64,000 nucleotides of DNA, taken from the NCBI RefSeq assembly GCF_004354985.1, contig NZ_SMSK01000025.1, positions 1 through 64,000 on the forward strand, given 5' to 3'. Source of the DNA: Segetibacter sp. 3557_3. GTDB taxonomy: Bacteria > Bacteroidota > Bacteroidia > Chitinophagales > Chitinophagaceae. Positions 44,334-54,069 of the stretch are shown one piece after another. The notes under the pieces are model-generated. The model searched no databases. It had not been told where the DNA came from and saw nothing but the letters and a program-made list of their open reading frames with translations. Position 1 is the stretch's first letter. Every line of letters begins with the position of its first letter. The translations under genes were made by a program, and so were the position numbers.

Positions 44334-47081
44334 ATGGACTTCAGAGCTTATGAAGCTGCGCCAGGCATAAGTGTGATTGTACTTGCGGATGCTCCCGTAT
44401 ATACGCATGTTGCGGTAAGTAACGACTTTTTGCGGCTCTGGAAAATGAATAAAGCGGATGTGATCGGCAAGGGTCACTTTGCCATCTTCGGCCACACCGT
44501 AGCCGATCCGGAGTATACCGGCGAACAGTTTTTACGCGCCTCGTTTAGCCAGGTTATCCGCCAGGCGGTTCCTCACGAGATCCCCATTCAAAGTTATCGT
44601 ATACCCAACGGCGATGGCACTTCTACCCAACGGTTTTGGAAGATTACAAATGTTCCGTTGTTCGATGAAAGGGGCGAGGTAGCTTACATCATCCACTCAT
44701 CGGTAGATATCACTAACGAGATTACGGCGGTGCGCGCGGTTCAAACATCAAAAGGTTTTGAAAAAGCTTACCACTTTTTCATGAATGCCCCCGTTATCAT
44801 CGGTTATGTTCGCGGCGTTAACTATATTATTGAACTCGCTAATGAAGGACTGCTGGAGGTTTGGGGCAAAACCAGCGAGGTAATTGGCAAGCCGCTCGTG
44901 GAGGCTATACCGGAGTTAAAAGAACAAGGGTTTACGGCGTTGCTCGACAAGGTTCGAACAACTGGTGAACCTTTTTATGCTTACGAATACCCCATTACCC
45001 TTGAGCGCAATGGAAAACCCGAAGTGTTGTACTTCGACTTTGTTTATAAGCCATTTTACGAAAGTGACCAGGATAATAAAGCGACAGGTGTGATCAGTGT
45101 GGGTCATAATGTAACAGAACAGGTGGAACTGCGGCAGAAATTTAAAAGTGTGGTGCAACAAGTCCAACACCCCATCCTGATTTTTAAAGGGAAGGATATG
45201 GTGCTTGAGGTTGCAAATGATGCTTTGTTTAAATTATGGAAAGTTGATGAGTCTGCCATAGGGAAAACGTTTCTTGAGATTCTCCCTGAAATGAAAGGGC
45301 AAGGCTTTCCTGAACTTTTAATGAACGTTTTTTACACGGGTGAGGTATTCCAGGGATATGAAACTCCAGCCTTGTTTGAGGAAGAAGGCGGGACAACCAG
45401 GACGGTATACTTTAACTTTACTTACCAACCCTACCGCGAGCATGACGGCAGAATAACAGGGGTTCTGGTATTGGCTACGGATGTTACGGACCAGGTGATG
45501 GCGAAAAGAGAAGTAGAAAAAGGACAGGCAGCTTTAAAACAAAGTAAAGAACGTTTTGACCTGGTGACTAAAGCTACACAGGACGCAGTATGGGACTGGG
45601 ATTTGACGAGGAACGAAGCCACCTGGAACGAGTCGATTACTACCTTATTTGGCTACACCCCCAATGAAGTATTGCAAACCCCGGATTGGTGGTACGCGCA
45701 ATTGCATACCGACGATCGCGACCGCGTGGTGAGCGACCTAAACCGCTTGTTGGCCGGGGGCTCATCGGGTGGCAATGCCTGGTCGGCCGAATACCGGTTT
45801 TTATGTGCCGATGGTACTTACAAAACCGTGTACCACCGCGGCTTTGTGCAGCACGATGATACGGGCAAGGCTATCCGGATGATCGGGTCGATGCAGGACA
45901 TCACGGCGCGAAAACAATATGAACTTTCGATTAAAGAAAGTGAATACAAGTGGCAGCAGTTGGCCAATGCTGTTCCCGCATTTGTATGGACCGCTGCTGC
46001 CGACGGCCGTATCGATTTCTTAAACCAGCTTTGGTACAGCTATACCGGTTATACGAAGGAACAGTCGATGGACTTTGGCTGGAGTACCACCCTGCACCCG
46101 GATGATGTTGACAACTGCCTGAGAATATGGAACGAGGCCAGGTCGGCACAGGTATTCTACGAAGTTGATGTTCGTTACAGGAGCCGGGATGGAAACTATC
46201 GCTGGTTTGTAGCCCGTGGGGTGCCAATTAAAAACGACGGGTCTGAGGTAGTTGCCTGGTATGGTACCAGTACCGATATACATGAACAAAAGCTGCTCTC
46301 GGAAAACCTTGAAAAGCTGGTAACAGAGCGCACGGCGGCCCTAAAAAGATCAAACGACAGCCTTAAAGAATTTGCCTATGTTGCTTCTCACGACATGAAA
46401 GAACCTATTCGGAAAATCAACTATTTTTCGGATAAGTTGAAGACCCAATTGGCCGATAAAATGGAGGCTGAAGACTTCCGGCTGTTTGAAAGAATGCAAC
46501 AGGCCAGCCGGCGAATGGCGAATTTAATCGACGATCTATTGGCATATTCTGAGGCAAGCCAGGGCACTGCAGAAATGGATAACATAGACCTGAATAGCAA
46601 ATTGAAGCTCGTGCTGGAGGACCTGGAGCTGGAGGTACAGGAGAAAGGAGCCACCATAAAGGTTAATCATCTTCCGGTGATCAAAGGCAACCGTCGTCAA
46701 TTTCAGCAACTGTTTCAAAACCTGGTTAGTAACGCAATAAAGTACAGCAAGGAAGAAGAAAGTCCCGAAATCCACATTTTTTCGGAAGTAGTAAATGGCG
46801 GTGACTTCAGCACCCGGTTTCCGGCAATTGCTGCAGACCGGCAGTATCACCTTATTGTGGTCAAGGACAGTGGAATTGGTTTTGCCCAGGAAGACGCAGA
46901 GCGCATCTTTAATGTTTTTACCCGCCTGCATGGGCATAGTGCTTACCGTGGCACTGGTGTGGGACTTTCCATTGTACGCAAGGTGGTTGAAAACCACAAT
47001 GGATACATATGGGCGGAGTCTTCACCTGGCGAGGGATCCACATTTAAAATGTTGTTGCCAGCCGTGGAGTCGATGAAATAA
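44334..47081 (+). CDS. Soluble multi-PAS sensor histidine kinase
   Basis: About 915 aa from ATG 44334. Five PAS-like domains: about residues 5-130 (APGISVIVLADAPVYTHVAVSNDFLRLW), 140-265, 268-395 (QHPILIFKGKDMVLEVANDALFKLW), 400-525 (PAS_3 type: WDWDLTRNEATWNESITTLFGYTPNEV) and 530-655 (PAFVWTAAADGRIDFLNQLWYSYTGYT). HisKA: His686 in FAYVASHDMKEPIRK. ATPase: NLVSNAIKYS, DSGIGFAQEDAERIFNVF, GTGVGLSIVRKVVENH. No membrane segment. It is close to the kinases at 15927 and 47841 in both ends, with the middle PAS set varied. No adjacent response regulator. Confidence 0.92.
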   Translation: MDFRAYEAAPGISVIVLADAPVYTHVAVSNDFLRLWKMNKADVIGKGHFAIFGHTVADPEYTGEQFLRASFSQVIRQAVPHEIPIQSYRIPNGDGTSTQRFWKITNVPLFDERGEVAYIIHSSVDITNEITAVRAVQTSKGFEKAYHFFMNAPVIIGYVRGVNYIIELANEGLLEVWGKTSEVIGKPLVEAIPELKEQGFTALLDKVRTTGEPFYAYEYPITLERNGKPEVLYFDFVYKPFYESDQDNKATGVISVGHNVTEQVELRQKFKSVVQQVQHPILIFKGKDMVLEVANDALFKLWKVDESAIGKTFLEILPEMKGQGFPELLMNVFYTGEVFQGYETPALFEEEGGTTRTVYFNFTYQPYREHDGRITGVLVLATDVTDQVMAKREVEKGQAALKQSKERFDLVTKATQDAVWDWDLTRNEATWNESITTLFGYTPNEVLQTPDWWYAQLHTDDRDRVVSDLNRLLAGGSSGGNAWSAEYRFLCADGTYKTVYHRGFVQHDDTGKAIRMIGSMQDITARKQYELSIKESEYKWQQLANAVPAFVWTAAADGRIDFLNQLWYSYTGYTKEQSMDFGWSTTLHPDDVDNCLRIWNEARSAQVFYEVDVRYRSRDGNYRWFVARGVPIKNDGSEVVAWYGTSTDIHEQKLLSENLEKLVTERTAALKRSNDSLKEFAYVASHDMKEPIRKINYFSDKLKTQLADKMEAEDFRLFERMQQASRRMANLIDDLLAYSEASQGTAEMDNIDLNSKLKLVLEDLELEVQEKGATIKVNHLPVIKGNRRQFQQLFQNLVSNAIKYSKEEESPEIHIFSEVVNGGDFSTRFPAIAADRQYHLIVVKDSGIGFAQEDAERIFNVFTRLHGHSAYRGTGVGLSIVRKVVENHNGYIWAESSPGEGSTFKMLLPAVESMK

Positions 47082-47138
47082 GAAGTGTTCTTTATAGCCC
47101 AAAACCCGGGAGCTGGGCACTGGACTAAGTCATGTGGA

Positions 47139-47384
47139 TTATAACAGTTCCGAGATATCGATGTTCTCGAGATAGGGATCCAGTTGGCCTGTGCTTACAA
47201 ATGCATCGATGAACTCGATCTTGCTGCCTTCATTACGATAAACGACTTCGGCGTAAAAAGCGCCGAGTTGGTAAAGGAGAAAGGCTTTATCGTCGTTATA
47301 CCTTACGGCAACCATATCACCATTGTCCCAAATGTAATTTGCCTTTTCGGCTTCGCTAAGTTGGTTAAATTGGTGGAGGGTCAT
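47139..47384 (-). CDS. Small hypothetical protein, 81 aa
   Basis: MTLHQFNQLSEAEKANYIWDNGDMVAVRYNDDKAFLLYQLGAFYAEVVYRNEGSKIEFIDAFVSTGQLDPYLENIDISEL. A short soluble domain with helix-strand-strand-helix look. This 'LYQLxxFYVEVxY' pattern occurs in Bacteroidota hypotheticals. It is convergent with the PAS kinase. Function unknown. Confidence 0.65.
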   Translation of the reverse strand: MTLHQFNQLSEAEKANYIWDNGDMVAVRYNDDKAFLLYQLGAFYAEVVYRNEGSKIEFIDAFVSTGQLDPYLENIDISELL

Positions 47385-47574
47385 GAGGGGTACTGTAATG
47401 GAAAATTAAAACAACTTGGTGTAATAGAAAACCCATCTGCTAAGAATGATTCGAATTGTGCTTTTTTTATGACCCATTGTGGCTTACGCAACCGGGAAAG
47501 ATTAGCGTTGAATAACGCAAAGGAGCACTTTCATAAACCAGGTAAACAACAGAGAACAGCTTGTGTAATGGAGC

Positions 47575-47830
47575 CTAGCTGAGCGTCTCAGGATTGCCAG
47601 GGAACCGGGAGCTTGTAATTTCAGTATTGTTTATTTCAATTTCGTTCATTTGCCCCTTGGCGTCAAACGTAAAGCCCCGCTTTAATACAGCACTTGTCTG
47701 CAAGAACTTATTCCCAGTTAGCTCAGGTTTTTAAAATCAAACCACCAGGATGCTCTTTGTAAATCGATGGCTGCAGGCCGGTCTTTGTTGGTAAGCAGTA
47801 GAACAGTTGCAAGCTTAGATAACCAACATT
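47575..47830 (-). pseudogene. Possible gene fragment with frameshift
   Basis: The minus strand reads YKEHPGGFDFKNLS, a stop, and one frame over ELTGNKFLQTSAVLKRGFTFDAKGQMNEIEINNTEITSSRFPGN, ending at TAG 47575-47577. The second part looks like the last beta strands of a small exported or hydrolase-associated domain ('F.fdakGqvneieI'). Too short for a family call. Confidence 0.3.
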
Positions 47831-47840
47831 TTGCGTGTAA

Positions 47841-50597
47841 TTAGTTGGCAGGAAGATACACGGTAAACCTTGCTCCATTGCCCGGGCTGCTTTCGGCAGT
47901 GATAAACCCGTTGTGATTGTTGACTACTTTGCGAACGATCGCTAACCCGATACCGGTTCCCTCATAAGCTGCTTTGCCGTGTAAGCGTTGAAACATCTTA
48001 AAGATACGCTCAGCGTACTCCTGCTCGAAACCGATACCATTATCAACAATGCTGATTTGATGATATGCTTTGTTGGCCGGCGTCGTAGCTGCGTTTAGTG
48101 TAATAAGCTCTTCGCCGCTGATAATACTGGCACTTATCAGAATTTCAGGCTGCACCCCAGGCTTGCTAAACTTTAGTGCATTGGTGATTAAATTTTGGAA
48201 AAGCTGTTGTATTTGCCTTCTGTGGCCCTTTATAAGCGGGAGCGGGCCAACAATAATTGAGGCGTTTCTGCGACTCACCTCAAGTTCGAGGTCCTCCAAC
48301 ACCTTGCTTAATTTTTTGCCCAGGTCGATTTCCTCAACATAATTGTTATCCGTAGAAACGTGTGAATATTCCAGCAGGTCGTCCACCAGTAGTTGCATAC
48401 GCTCGGTTGCGCGGTCCATTCGCATCAGGTAATGCTGATCCTCTTCCGCCAGTTTGCCACTAAGTTTATTGTTCAGGCGATCAGCAAAAAAGCGTATTTT
48501 CCTGATGGGTTCTTTAAGGTCGTGAGAAGCGGCATACGCAAAGTCTTCAAGATTAGCATTTGAACGTTTGAGTTCCTGGAGCATACGCTCCTGCTCCAGT
48601 TGCGACACTTTTATGGATGTAACATCGGTAAAAATGTGGATGAGGTGATCACTATCCATCCTGGAAAGCGTGAGCTCAAGCCACCTATTGCTGATCCCCA
48701 GGTAATACTGAATTACAGCGGGTTCGCCGGTGACAAGCGTGTGCAGGCATTTTTGCCCGTAAGCCGAGGTCAATATATCGGGATCAAGCTCGACAGCCGT
48801 TTTTGATAAAAAGACTTCTCTCGGCATTCCCACAAACCTGATTGCGGAATCATTAGCCAGGATGGTTTTTGCATCTACCACATCACCTTTATCGTTCCTG
48901 ATCATCTCCGTTACCGAAATGCCATTTGAAGAGTTTCTTAGGATATTATCCAGCAGGTTCTTTTGGCTCTCAAGTTCATGCGTACGCTTGATCACCATTT
49001 CCTCCATCAGTTCTGATGCCTTCTTTTGGTCGTCGATGTCGGTACAGGTGCCAAACCACTTTAGTATTGTTCCGGTCTCGTCTTTCAGGGGCAGGGCACG
49101 TCCTAAAAACCAGCAATACGTACCGTCGAAACGTTTCAACCGGTATTCTATCTCATAAGGTTCGCCGGTCTCAAGGCTGTGTTTCCACACCGCGGATGTT
49201 CTCTCCATATCATCCGGATGCACAACAGTTGTCCAGCCGGTATCCTGCGACTCAACATCCGACAGGCCGGTATACTCGTACCATTTATAATTATATAGCG
49301 CATGATAGCCGTCAGGGTAGGTTACCCATACCATCTGTGGGGCTACGTTCATGACAAATTGTAACTCTTTATTGCTTTCCTCAACCTTCATTCGCGCCAC
49401 CACCTGGTTGGTAACGTCGAAAGCCACTACCATCACACCCGCGATCTTTTGATCAACGCCACGGAAAGGCTCATAAACAAAGTTCACGTAAAAGGTCTCA
49501 AGCCCTCCGTTCCTTGGTAAGGGTATAGGCTGTTCGTTTGCAGCAAAACGCTCACCGGTAGAATAGACCTGCTCCATTATCTTGTGTAAGCCCGCCACCC
49601 TGGCATCAGGCAGGCAATCGAAAACCGGTTTACCCATGATCTCGTCTGCGTGCTTACCCCAAAGTTCCAGTACCCTTGCGTTTGCGACTTCGACGATGAA
49701 ATCAGGTCCGTTAAGAATGCACATTGCAACCGGCGATTGCATGATCAGGTTGCGGAGGTTTTCTTCACTTTTACGGCTTGCTTCCTGGAGTCTTTTGCGG
49801 TTGGTAATGTCGCGGGCAACGGCAAACATGTGTGGCTTACCGGCAAGTGTAAGTGCGCCCATGTTGATCTCTACCGGGTACACCTCACCGTTTTTTCTCC
49901 GATGCAGGGTTTCAAATTGCGGAATGTTTTCGTGCTGCGCCCGCTTGAACGCAGCAGAAAAAACTTCATCGTTAAACACGGGGTTTACATCGGGAACACG
50001 AAGATGTTTGGCCTCTTCTGCTGTGTAGTTCCAGCCCGACAGTGCTTTTTGGTTTACGTAAGCAAAGCTGCCGTCTTCGCGAGCCAGGATAAAGGCATTC
50101 TGTGCATTGTCGGCCATAAATTTGAACTGCGCTACTGCAACGTCATTTTCTGCAACCTTTCGGTCTGCAATTACCCTTGCCGTGATGTTTTCGGTCGTGT
50201 GAACAATATACGTTACCTCTCCATCGTCGTTCAATACAGGGGTATTGATAGTGTCCCAGTAAGTTTCCTGGAAGAGCCCCTCATTAAGAACAAGATCGTA
50301 GCGCTGCTCGCGGCGATGAGACATTTTATTTTTAAGGACCAATTCAAGCGATGCAAGCAGCTCGGTGTGGCCATTGAAGGTTGGGTCGGAGGAATTTGGG
50401 GGAAATGCTTCAAAAATACTTTTTCCAACAAGCCGGTCTTTGCCATAACCTAAAAACCGGCACATGTCCTGGCTGGCCGAAACAATGGTAAACAACGGGC
50501 TGTCGGGTGAAAAAACAAGTCGCATTCCGGGAGTGGCTTCGATGATGGTGAAGTCAACTGCGGATGAGGGTTTTTGATTGGATAACTCGGTGAGCAT
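47841..50597 (-). CDS. Soluble multi-PAS sensor histidine kinase
   Basis: About 918 aa from ATG 50595-50597 (MLTELSNQKPSSAVDFTIIEATPGMRLVFSPDSPLFTIVSASQDM); an upstream ATG at 50640-50642 would add 15 residues. Five PAS-like domains: about 15-150, 155-280 (NAQNAFILAREDGSFAYVNQKAL), 285-420 (SPVAMCILNGPDFIVEVANARVLELWGK), 425-550 (PQMVWVTYPDGYHALYNYKWYEYTG) and 555-675. HisKA: His near 692 in FAYAASHDLKEPIRK. ATPase: NLITNALKFS, DNGIGFEQEYAERIFKMFQRLHGK, GTGIGLAIVRKV. No membrane segments. It stands convergent to the 44334 kinase. Confidence 0.92.
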   Translation of the reverse strand: MLTELSNQKPSSAVDFTIIEATPGMRLVFSPDSPLFTIVSASQDMCRFLGYGKDRLVGKSIFEAFPPNSSDPTFNGHTELLASLELVLKNKMSHRREQRYDLVLNEGLFQETYWDTINTPVLNDDGEVTYIVHTTENITARVIADRKVAENDVAVAQFKFMADNAQNAFILAREDGSFAYVNQKALSGWNYTAEEAKHLRVPDVNPVFNDEVFSAAFKRAQHENIPQFETLHRRKNGEVYPVEINMGALTLAGKPHMFAVARDITNRKRLQEASRKSEENLRNLIMQSPVAMCILNGPDFIVEVANARVLELWGKHADEIMGKPVFDCLPDARVAGLHKIMEQVYSTGERFAANEQPIPLPRNGGLETFYVNFVYEPFRGVDQKIAGVMVVAFDVTNQVVARMKVEESNKELQFVMNVAPQMVWVTYPDGYHALYNYKWYEYTGLSDVESQDTGWTTVVHPDDMERTSAVWKHSLETGEPYEIEYRLKRFDGTYCWFLGRALPLKDETGTILKWFGTCTDIDDQKKASELMEEMVIKRTHELESQKNLLDNILRNSSNGISVTEMIRNDKGDVVDAKTILANDSAIRFVGMPREVFLSKTAVELDPDILTSAYGQKCLHTLVTGEPAVIQYYLGISNRWLELTLSRMDSDHLIHIFTDVTSIKVSQLEQERMLQELKRSNANLEDFAYAASHDLKEPIRKIRFFADRLNNKLSGKLAEEDQHYLMRMDRATERMQLLVDDLLEYSHVSTDNNYVEEIDLGKKLSKVLEDLELEVSRRNASIIVGPLPLIKGHRRQIQQLFQNLITNALKFSKPGVQPEILISASIISGEELITLNAATTPANKAYHQISIVDNGIGFEQEYAERIFKMFQRLHGKAAYEGTGIGLAIVRKVVNNHNGFITAESSPGNGARFTVYLPAN

Positions 50598-50908
50598 AAA
50601 CGATGCTAAAGTTAAGTAGTATCGTGCATCCATGCCCAACATCCGTTAAAATACAGTTCCCGGCCTTAAGGATGCGAACACACTGTTGCATTATATATCA
50701 TAGCATGCAAATACCTATAAACAACAACGGCTCAGGCTTAGGTGATCGGGGGTGTACGAAAGGGTTGATGAAGGATGTAGCAATAAGTGCCCGTACACTT
50801 CGCATGCGCAGCACAGGTAAACAAAAAACGCCCGGCTGAGGAGGGCCGGGCGGGACAATGAGGTACGGATGTTTTCTAAAGGATATGGATGTTTGTAAGG
50901 TAGACACG

Positions 50909-52423
50909 TTAAAAGCCCAACCCGATGGCCAAACCTCTGGTTGCATTCGGGTAATTCATGAGCATTGTGGCTGCGCCGCTGGTCAGGTTAACTGAATAAA
51001 GCCTGGTACTGCCGGCAACCGTAAGCAGTGCATAAGCTTTACCACTTGTTCCGCCGATATCAAAGCCATTTTCAGCGGTGATTTCTGCACCAAGGTTGCC
51101 CACTTCTACAAGGGTTCCGTTATTCGGTGGCGCCTGGGTGTATAATTTATCTGTTGTTGCGTCAATGTCAAACAATACCGTTGTTGTTGCACCTGCAAAA
51201 TTGTTGGTGTAGGCAGCACCTGAAACTGCAGGCATACCTGGATTTAACCCGCCATCGATTGCCGAGGTAGTACCATCAACCGGGTTCAGCCTAAGGTTTT
51301 GCCCGGTATTGCTTACCAGGCGGATCCGGTCTACTGTGGGGTTAAAGTCGAAGCCGAAGGTAGTACCTGCAAGCTGTGGTGCAAAAGGAGCTGTTCCAAC
51401 TACGGTGGCTGCGCCTGTTGAAGTATTAAGGGTATAAAGCCGGCTTGTACTTCCTAGTGCGAAAAGTTGCCCGGTTGCAGGGCGCATATCTACACCTAAA
51501 ATGTTTTCTCCGGATTGAAGACCGGTGATGGGTTTGCTTACGGGTGCCGTAGATGAAAGAAAATTGAAGATCTGGAGGTTGTTGGCATTGTCGATTGCGT
51601 AGGCAACCGGGGCAGAGGGGATGGCCAGCCCGATGATTGCAGTAGAGAGCTTTCCAAGATCGGTAGCTTTACCGGTAGAAAGATCAACCTGGTATAAGCC
51701 TGCATCTGTTCCCATTCCGAAACTTGCCAGCGCTACCGAATTATCTGGCGAAATATCGAACCCGCCATCTTTGCCGGCCTCACTGGTCATGCCAAGCGAA
51801 CCAACCTCTACCAGGGTTCCGTTATTTGGTGGATCCTGCTTGTACAGCTTGCCACTTACAATATCGATATCGTAGAGTGTGGTAGTGGTAGCGCCGGCCA
51901 TGCTGTTGGTATAGGCAGCAGCCATTACAGCAGGAGCGCCCGGGTTAAGGGCTGCATCAGTTGCTGCAACACCACCCGTCTCGGGATTTAACCTCAGGTT
52001 CTGCCCGGATGATGTTACCAGCCTTATCCGGTCAACCGTAGGATTAAAATCGAAGCCTACCAAATTGCCGTTAAGTGCGGGTGTAAAAGCGGCAGTACCC
52101 ACCGCTGTTGCAGCACCTGTTTCGGGGTTGATCACATATAACCGACTGCCGGAACTTACGCCAAACAGCTGGCCGGTGGCCGGGCGAAAATCGATGCCCA
52201 CGATTTTTTCGCTACCTGCAAGACCCGTTATAGCGGTTGTGCTCATTGCCGTCTGGCTGGCGTTTGCGTTGTACCTGATCAACTGGTTTGCGTTCGACAA
52301 TCCATAGAACATCATATCCGGCTTAAGCACCGGGTTGCTGGTGTCGGTTTTCTCGCAACTGGTAAAAAGCATTGAGCTGCCCATGGCAGCTAGCAGGAAT
52401 AAACGACTAAAATATTTCTTCAT
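50909..52423 (-). CDS. DUF4394 lipoprotein with two tandem domains
   Basis: The product is 504 aa. The lipoprotein signal MKKYFSRLFLLAAMGSSMLFTSCEK ends in a Cys. Two copies of a domain of about 235 residues follow, each with ITGLxxxExIxGxDxRPATGQLF, LYxxNxxTGAAT, VGxDFNPTVDRIRLV, GQNLRLNPxxG, NPGxPAVxxAAYTN, LYDID/LFDID and PPNNGTLVEVG. Many DUF4394 proteins have one copy. A repeated six-strand pattern suggests a propeller-like fold on the cell surface. Function unknown. Confidence 0.9.
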   Translation of the reverse strand: MKKYFSRLFLLAAMGSSMLFTSCEKTDTSNPVLKPDMMFYGLSNANQLIRYNANASQTAMSTTAITGLAGSEKIVGIDFRPATGQLFGVSSGSRLYVINPETGAATAVGTAAFTPALNGNLVGFDFNPTVDRIRLVTSSGQNLRLNPETGGVAATDAALNPGAPAVMAAAYTNSMAGATTTTLYDIDIVSGKLYKQDPPNNGTLVEVGSLGMTSEAGKDGGFDISPDNSVALASFGMGTDAGLYQVDLSTGKATDLGKLSTAIIGLAIPSAPVAYAIDNANNLQIFNFLSSTAPVSKPITGLQSGENILGVDMRPATGQLFALGSTSRLYTLNTSTGAATVVGTAPFAPQLAGTTFGFDFNPTVDRIRLVSNTGQNLRLNPVDGTTSAIDGGLNPGMPAVSGAAYTNNFAGATTTVLFDIDATTDKLYTQAPPNNGTLVEVGNLGAEITAENGFDIGGTSGKAYALLTVAGSTRLYSVNLTSGAATMLMNYPNATRGLAIGLGF

Positions 52424-52638
52424 TTTGGTTGTTTTAACAATTAACCCAATTACGAAAGAAGGCCTGCTTAGGATTTATTATTACAGAAATGAGTTGCCGG
52501 TTTTATGTTCAGCCATTCAGAAACTGGATAAGCTTCGGCGCACCACCTTAACGCAAACTGATTAAAAAACAGCCTTAGAATGAACTGCTTTCATTGCCTA
52601 ATGATTTTTAAATTGCCCCGGATTATCAACCTGGCATT

Positions 52639-53736
52639 ATGCAACATCTCCCTGTTCGTAAGATCATACACATCGACATGGATGCATTTTATGCATCGGT
52701 TGAACAAAGAGATCATCCTGACTACCGGGGTAAGCCAATCGTTGTAGGCGGTCTACTTGAGGGTCGCGGTGGAGTAGTGGCCACAGCGAGTTATGAAGCC
52801 AGAAAATTCGGCATCCATTCGGCAATGCCGTCAAAACGCGCAGTTCAGCTTTGCCCGCATGCCATATTCATACGGCCGCGCTTTGATGTGTATAAGCAGG
52901 TGTCAAAACAAATAAGGGAGATTTTTCACCGGTATACCGACCTCGTTGAGCCCTTGTCACTCGATGAGGCTTACCTCGATGTAACCTTCGATAAGCAAGG
53001 CATTGGCTCGGCCCTCGATATAGCCCGTAAAATAAAGCAGGCAATCCGGGATGAACTGGGGCTTACTGCATCAGCAGGTGTTTCTATAAATAAGTTTGTT
53101 GCCAAGATCGCATCCGACCTTCAAAAGCCCGATGGGCTCACTTTTATCGGCCCATCGCGCATACAGATGTTTATGGAGCAATTACCGGTAGAAAAGTTTT
53201 TTGGCGTGGGTAAGGTTACCGCGCAAAAAATGAAGAACATGGGGCTACATACAGGTCTTGACATCAAGGCCCTTATGGAGCATGAACTGGTGCAGCATTT
53301 TGGTAAAAGCGGTCACTTTTACTATGCCATTGTTCGGGGAATCGACAACCGGACCGTAGAACCAAATCGCGAAACAAAATCCATTGGTGCTGAAGATACC
53401 TTTCCGCACGACCTTACCGAGCTCCCCGATATGTTTGCTGAACTTGACAAAATAGCGCTTGTTGTTGAAAAGCGATTGGAACGTTATGGTTTTCGTGCAA
53501 AGACGCTTACATTAAAGATCAAGTACAGTGATTTCCGGCAGATTACCCGCAGCTTTTCTTATCCGCAACCCGTTGAGCATTTCGACATAGCTGAGAAAGC
53601 AAAGTGGCTGCTGGAGGCAACGGCTCCACAGGGTAACAAGATCAGGTTGCTTGGAATCACACTGTCTAACTTTTCCCAATCGGCCGTGCCGCCGGGCAAC
53701 ACAGATGCTCAGCTTCCGTTGTTTCCACAGCCTTAA
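52639..53736 (+). CDS. dinB: DNA polymerase IV (Y-family)
   Basis: The product is 365 aa. Catalytic carboxylates are in IIHIDMDAFYASVEQRD (D) and PLSLDEAYLDVT (DE). Palm and finger motifs PIVVGG, GVVATASYEARKFGI and the little-finger region (RSFSYPQPVEHF) are present, as is the HhH part (FFGVGKVTAQKMKNMGLHTG). The C-terminus AQLPLFPQP holds a QLPLF-type beta-clamp-binding motif. It does error-prone translesion synthesis under stress. No LexA box was searched for in detail. It is a lone gene. Confidence 0.95.
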   Translation: MQHLPVRKIIHIDMDAFYASVEQRDHPDYRGKPIVVGGLLEGRGGVVATASYEARKFGIHSAMPSKRAVQLCPHAIFIRPRFDVYKQVSKQIREIFHRYTDLVEPLSLDEAYLDVTFDKQGIGSALDIARKIKQAIRDELGLTASAGVSINKFVAKIASDLQKPDGLTFIGPSRIQMFMEQLPVEKFFGVGKVTAQKMKNMGLHTGLDIKALMEHELVQHFGKSGHFYYAIVRGIDNRTVEPNRETKSIGAEDTFPHDLTELPDMFAELDKIALVVEKRLERYGFRAKTLTLKIKYSDFRQITRSFSYPQPVEHFDIAEKAKWLLEATAPQGNKIRLLGITLSNFSQSAVPPGNTDAQLPLFPQP

Positions 53737-54069
53737 GTGCCAGGTGAGCGAGGTTGTGGATCGCAGCAGGTGCAATCCTCAATAGCTTAAAGCAGAACTG
53801 ATCCAGGTATGTGTTGCTGGCAGCATTATACAGCCTGCCAGTAATGCCTATGTGATGGTATCTAGCTTACTTTTTTATGAGGTGCGAGACCAATTTTGAT
53901 AAGCCTGCCAGCAATCATCCGGGGCAATGTATGCGCATTATCAGGTTTATGCCCCTATTAAAATTTCGAAAAGCAGACCACCACGAATAAAGCTGCATCC
54001 ATGCTGTATACTGCCTGCACCCCGCTATAAATGCGTTAGTTTAGCACATCAATCACAAATCGCCGCAGC

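Noticed and set aside
47184-47582. 132-aa plus-strand frame
   Set aside because: It is largely antisense to the 81-aa minus-strand gene, whose protein looks more natural; the rest is featureless.
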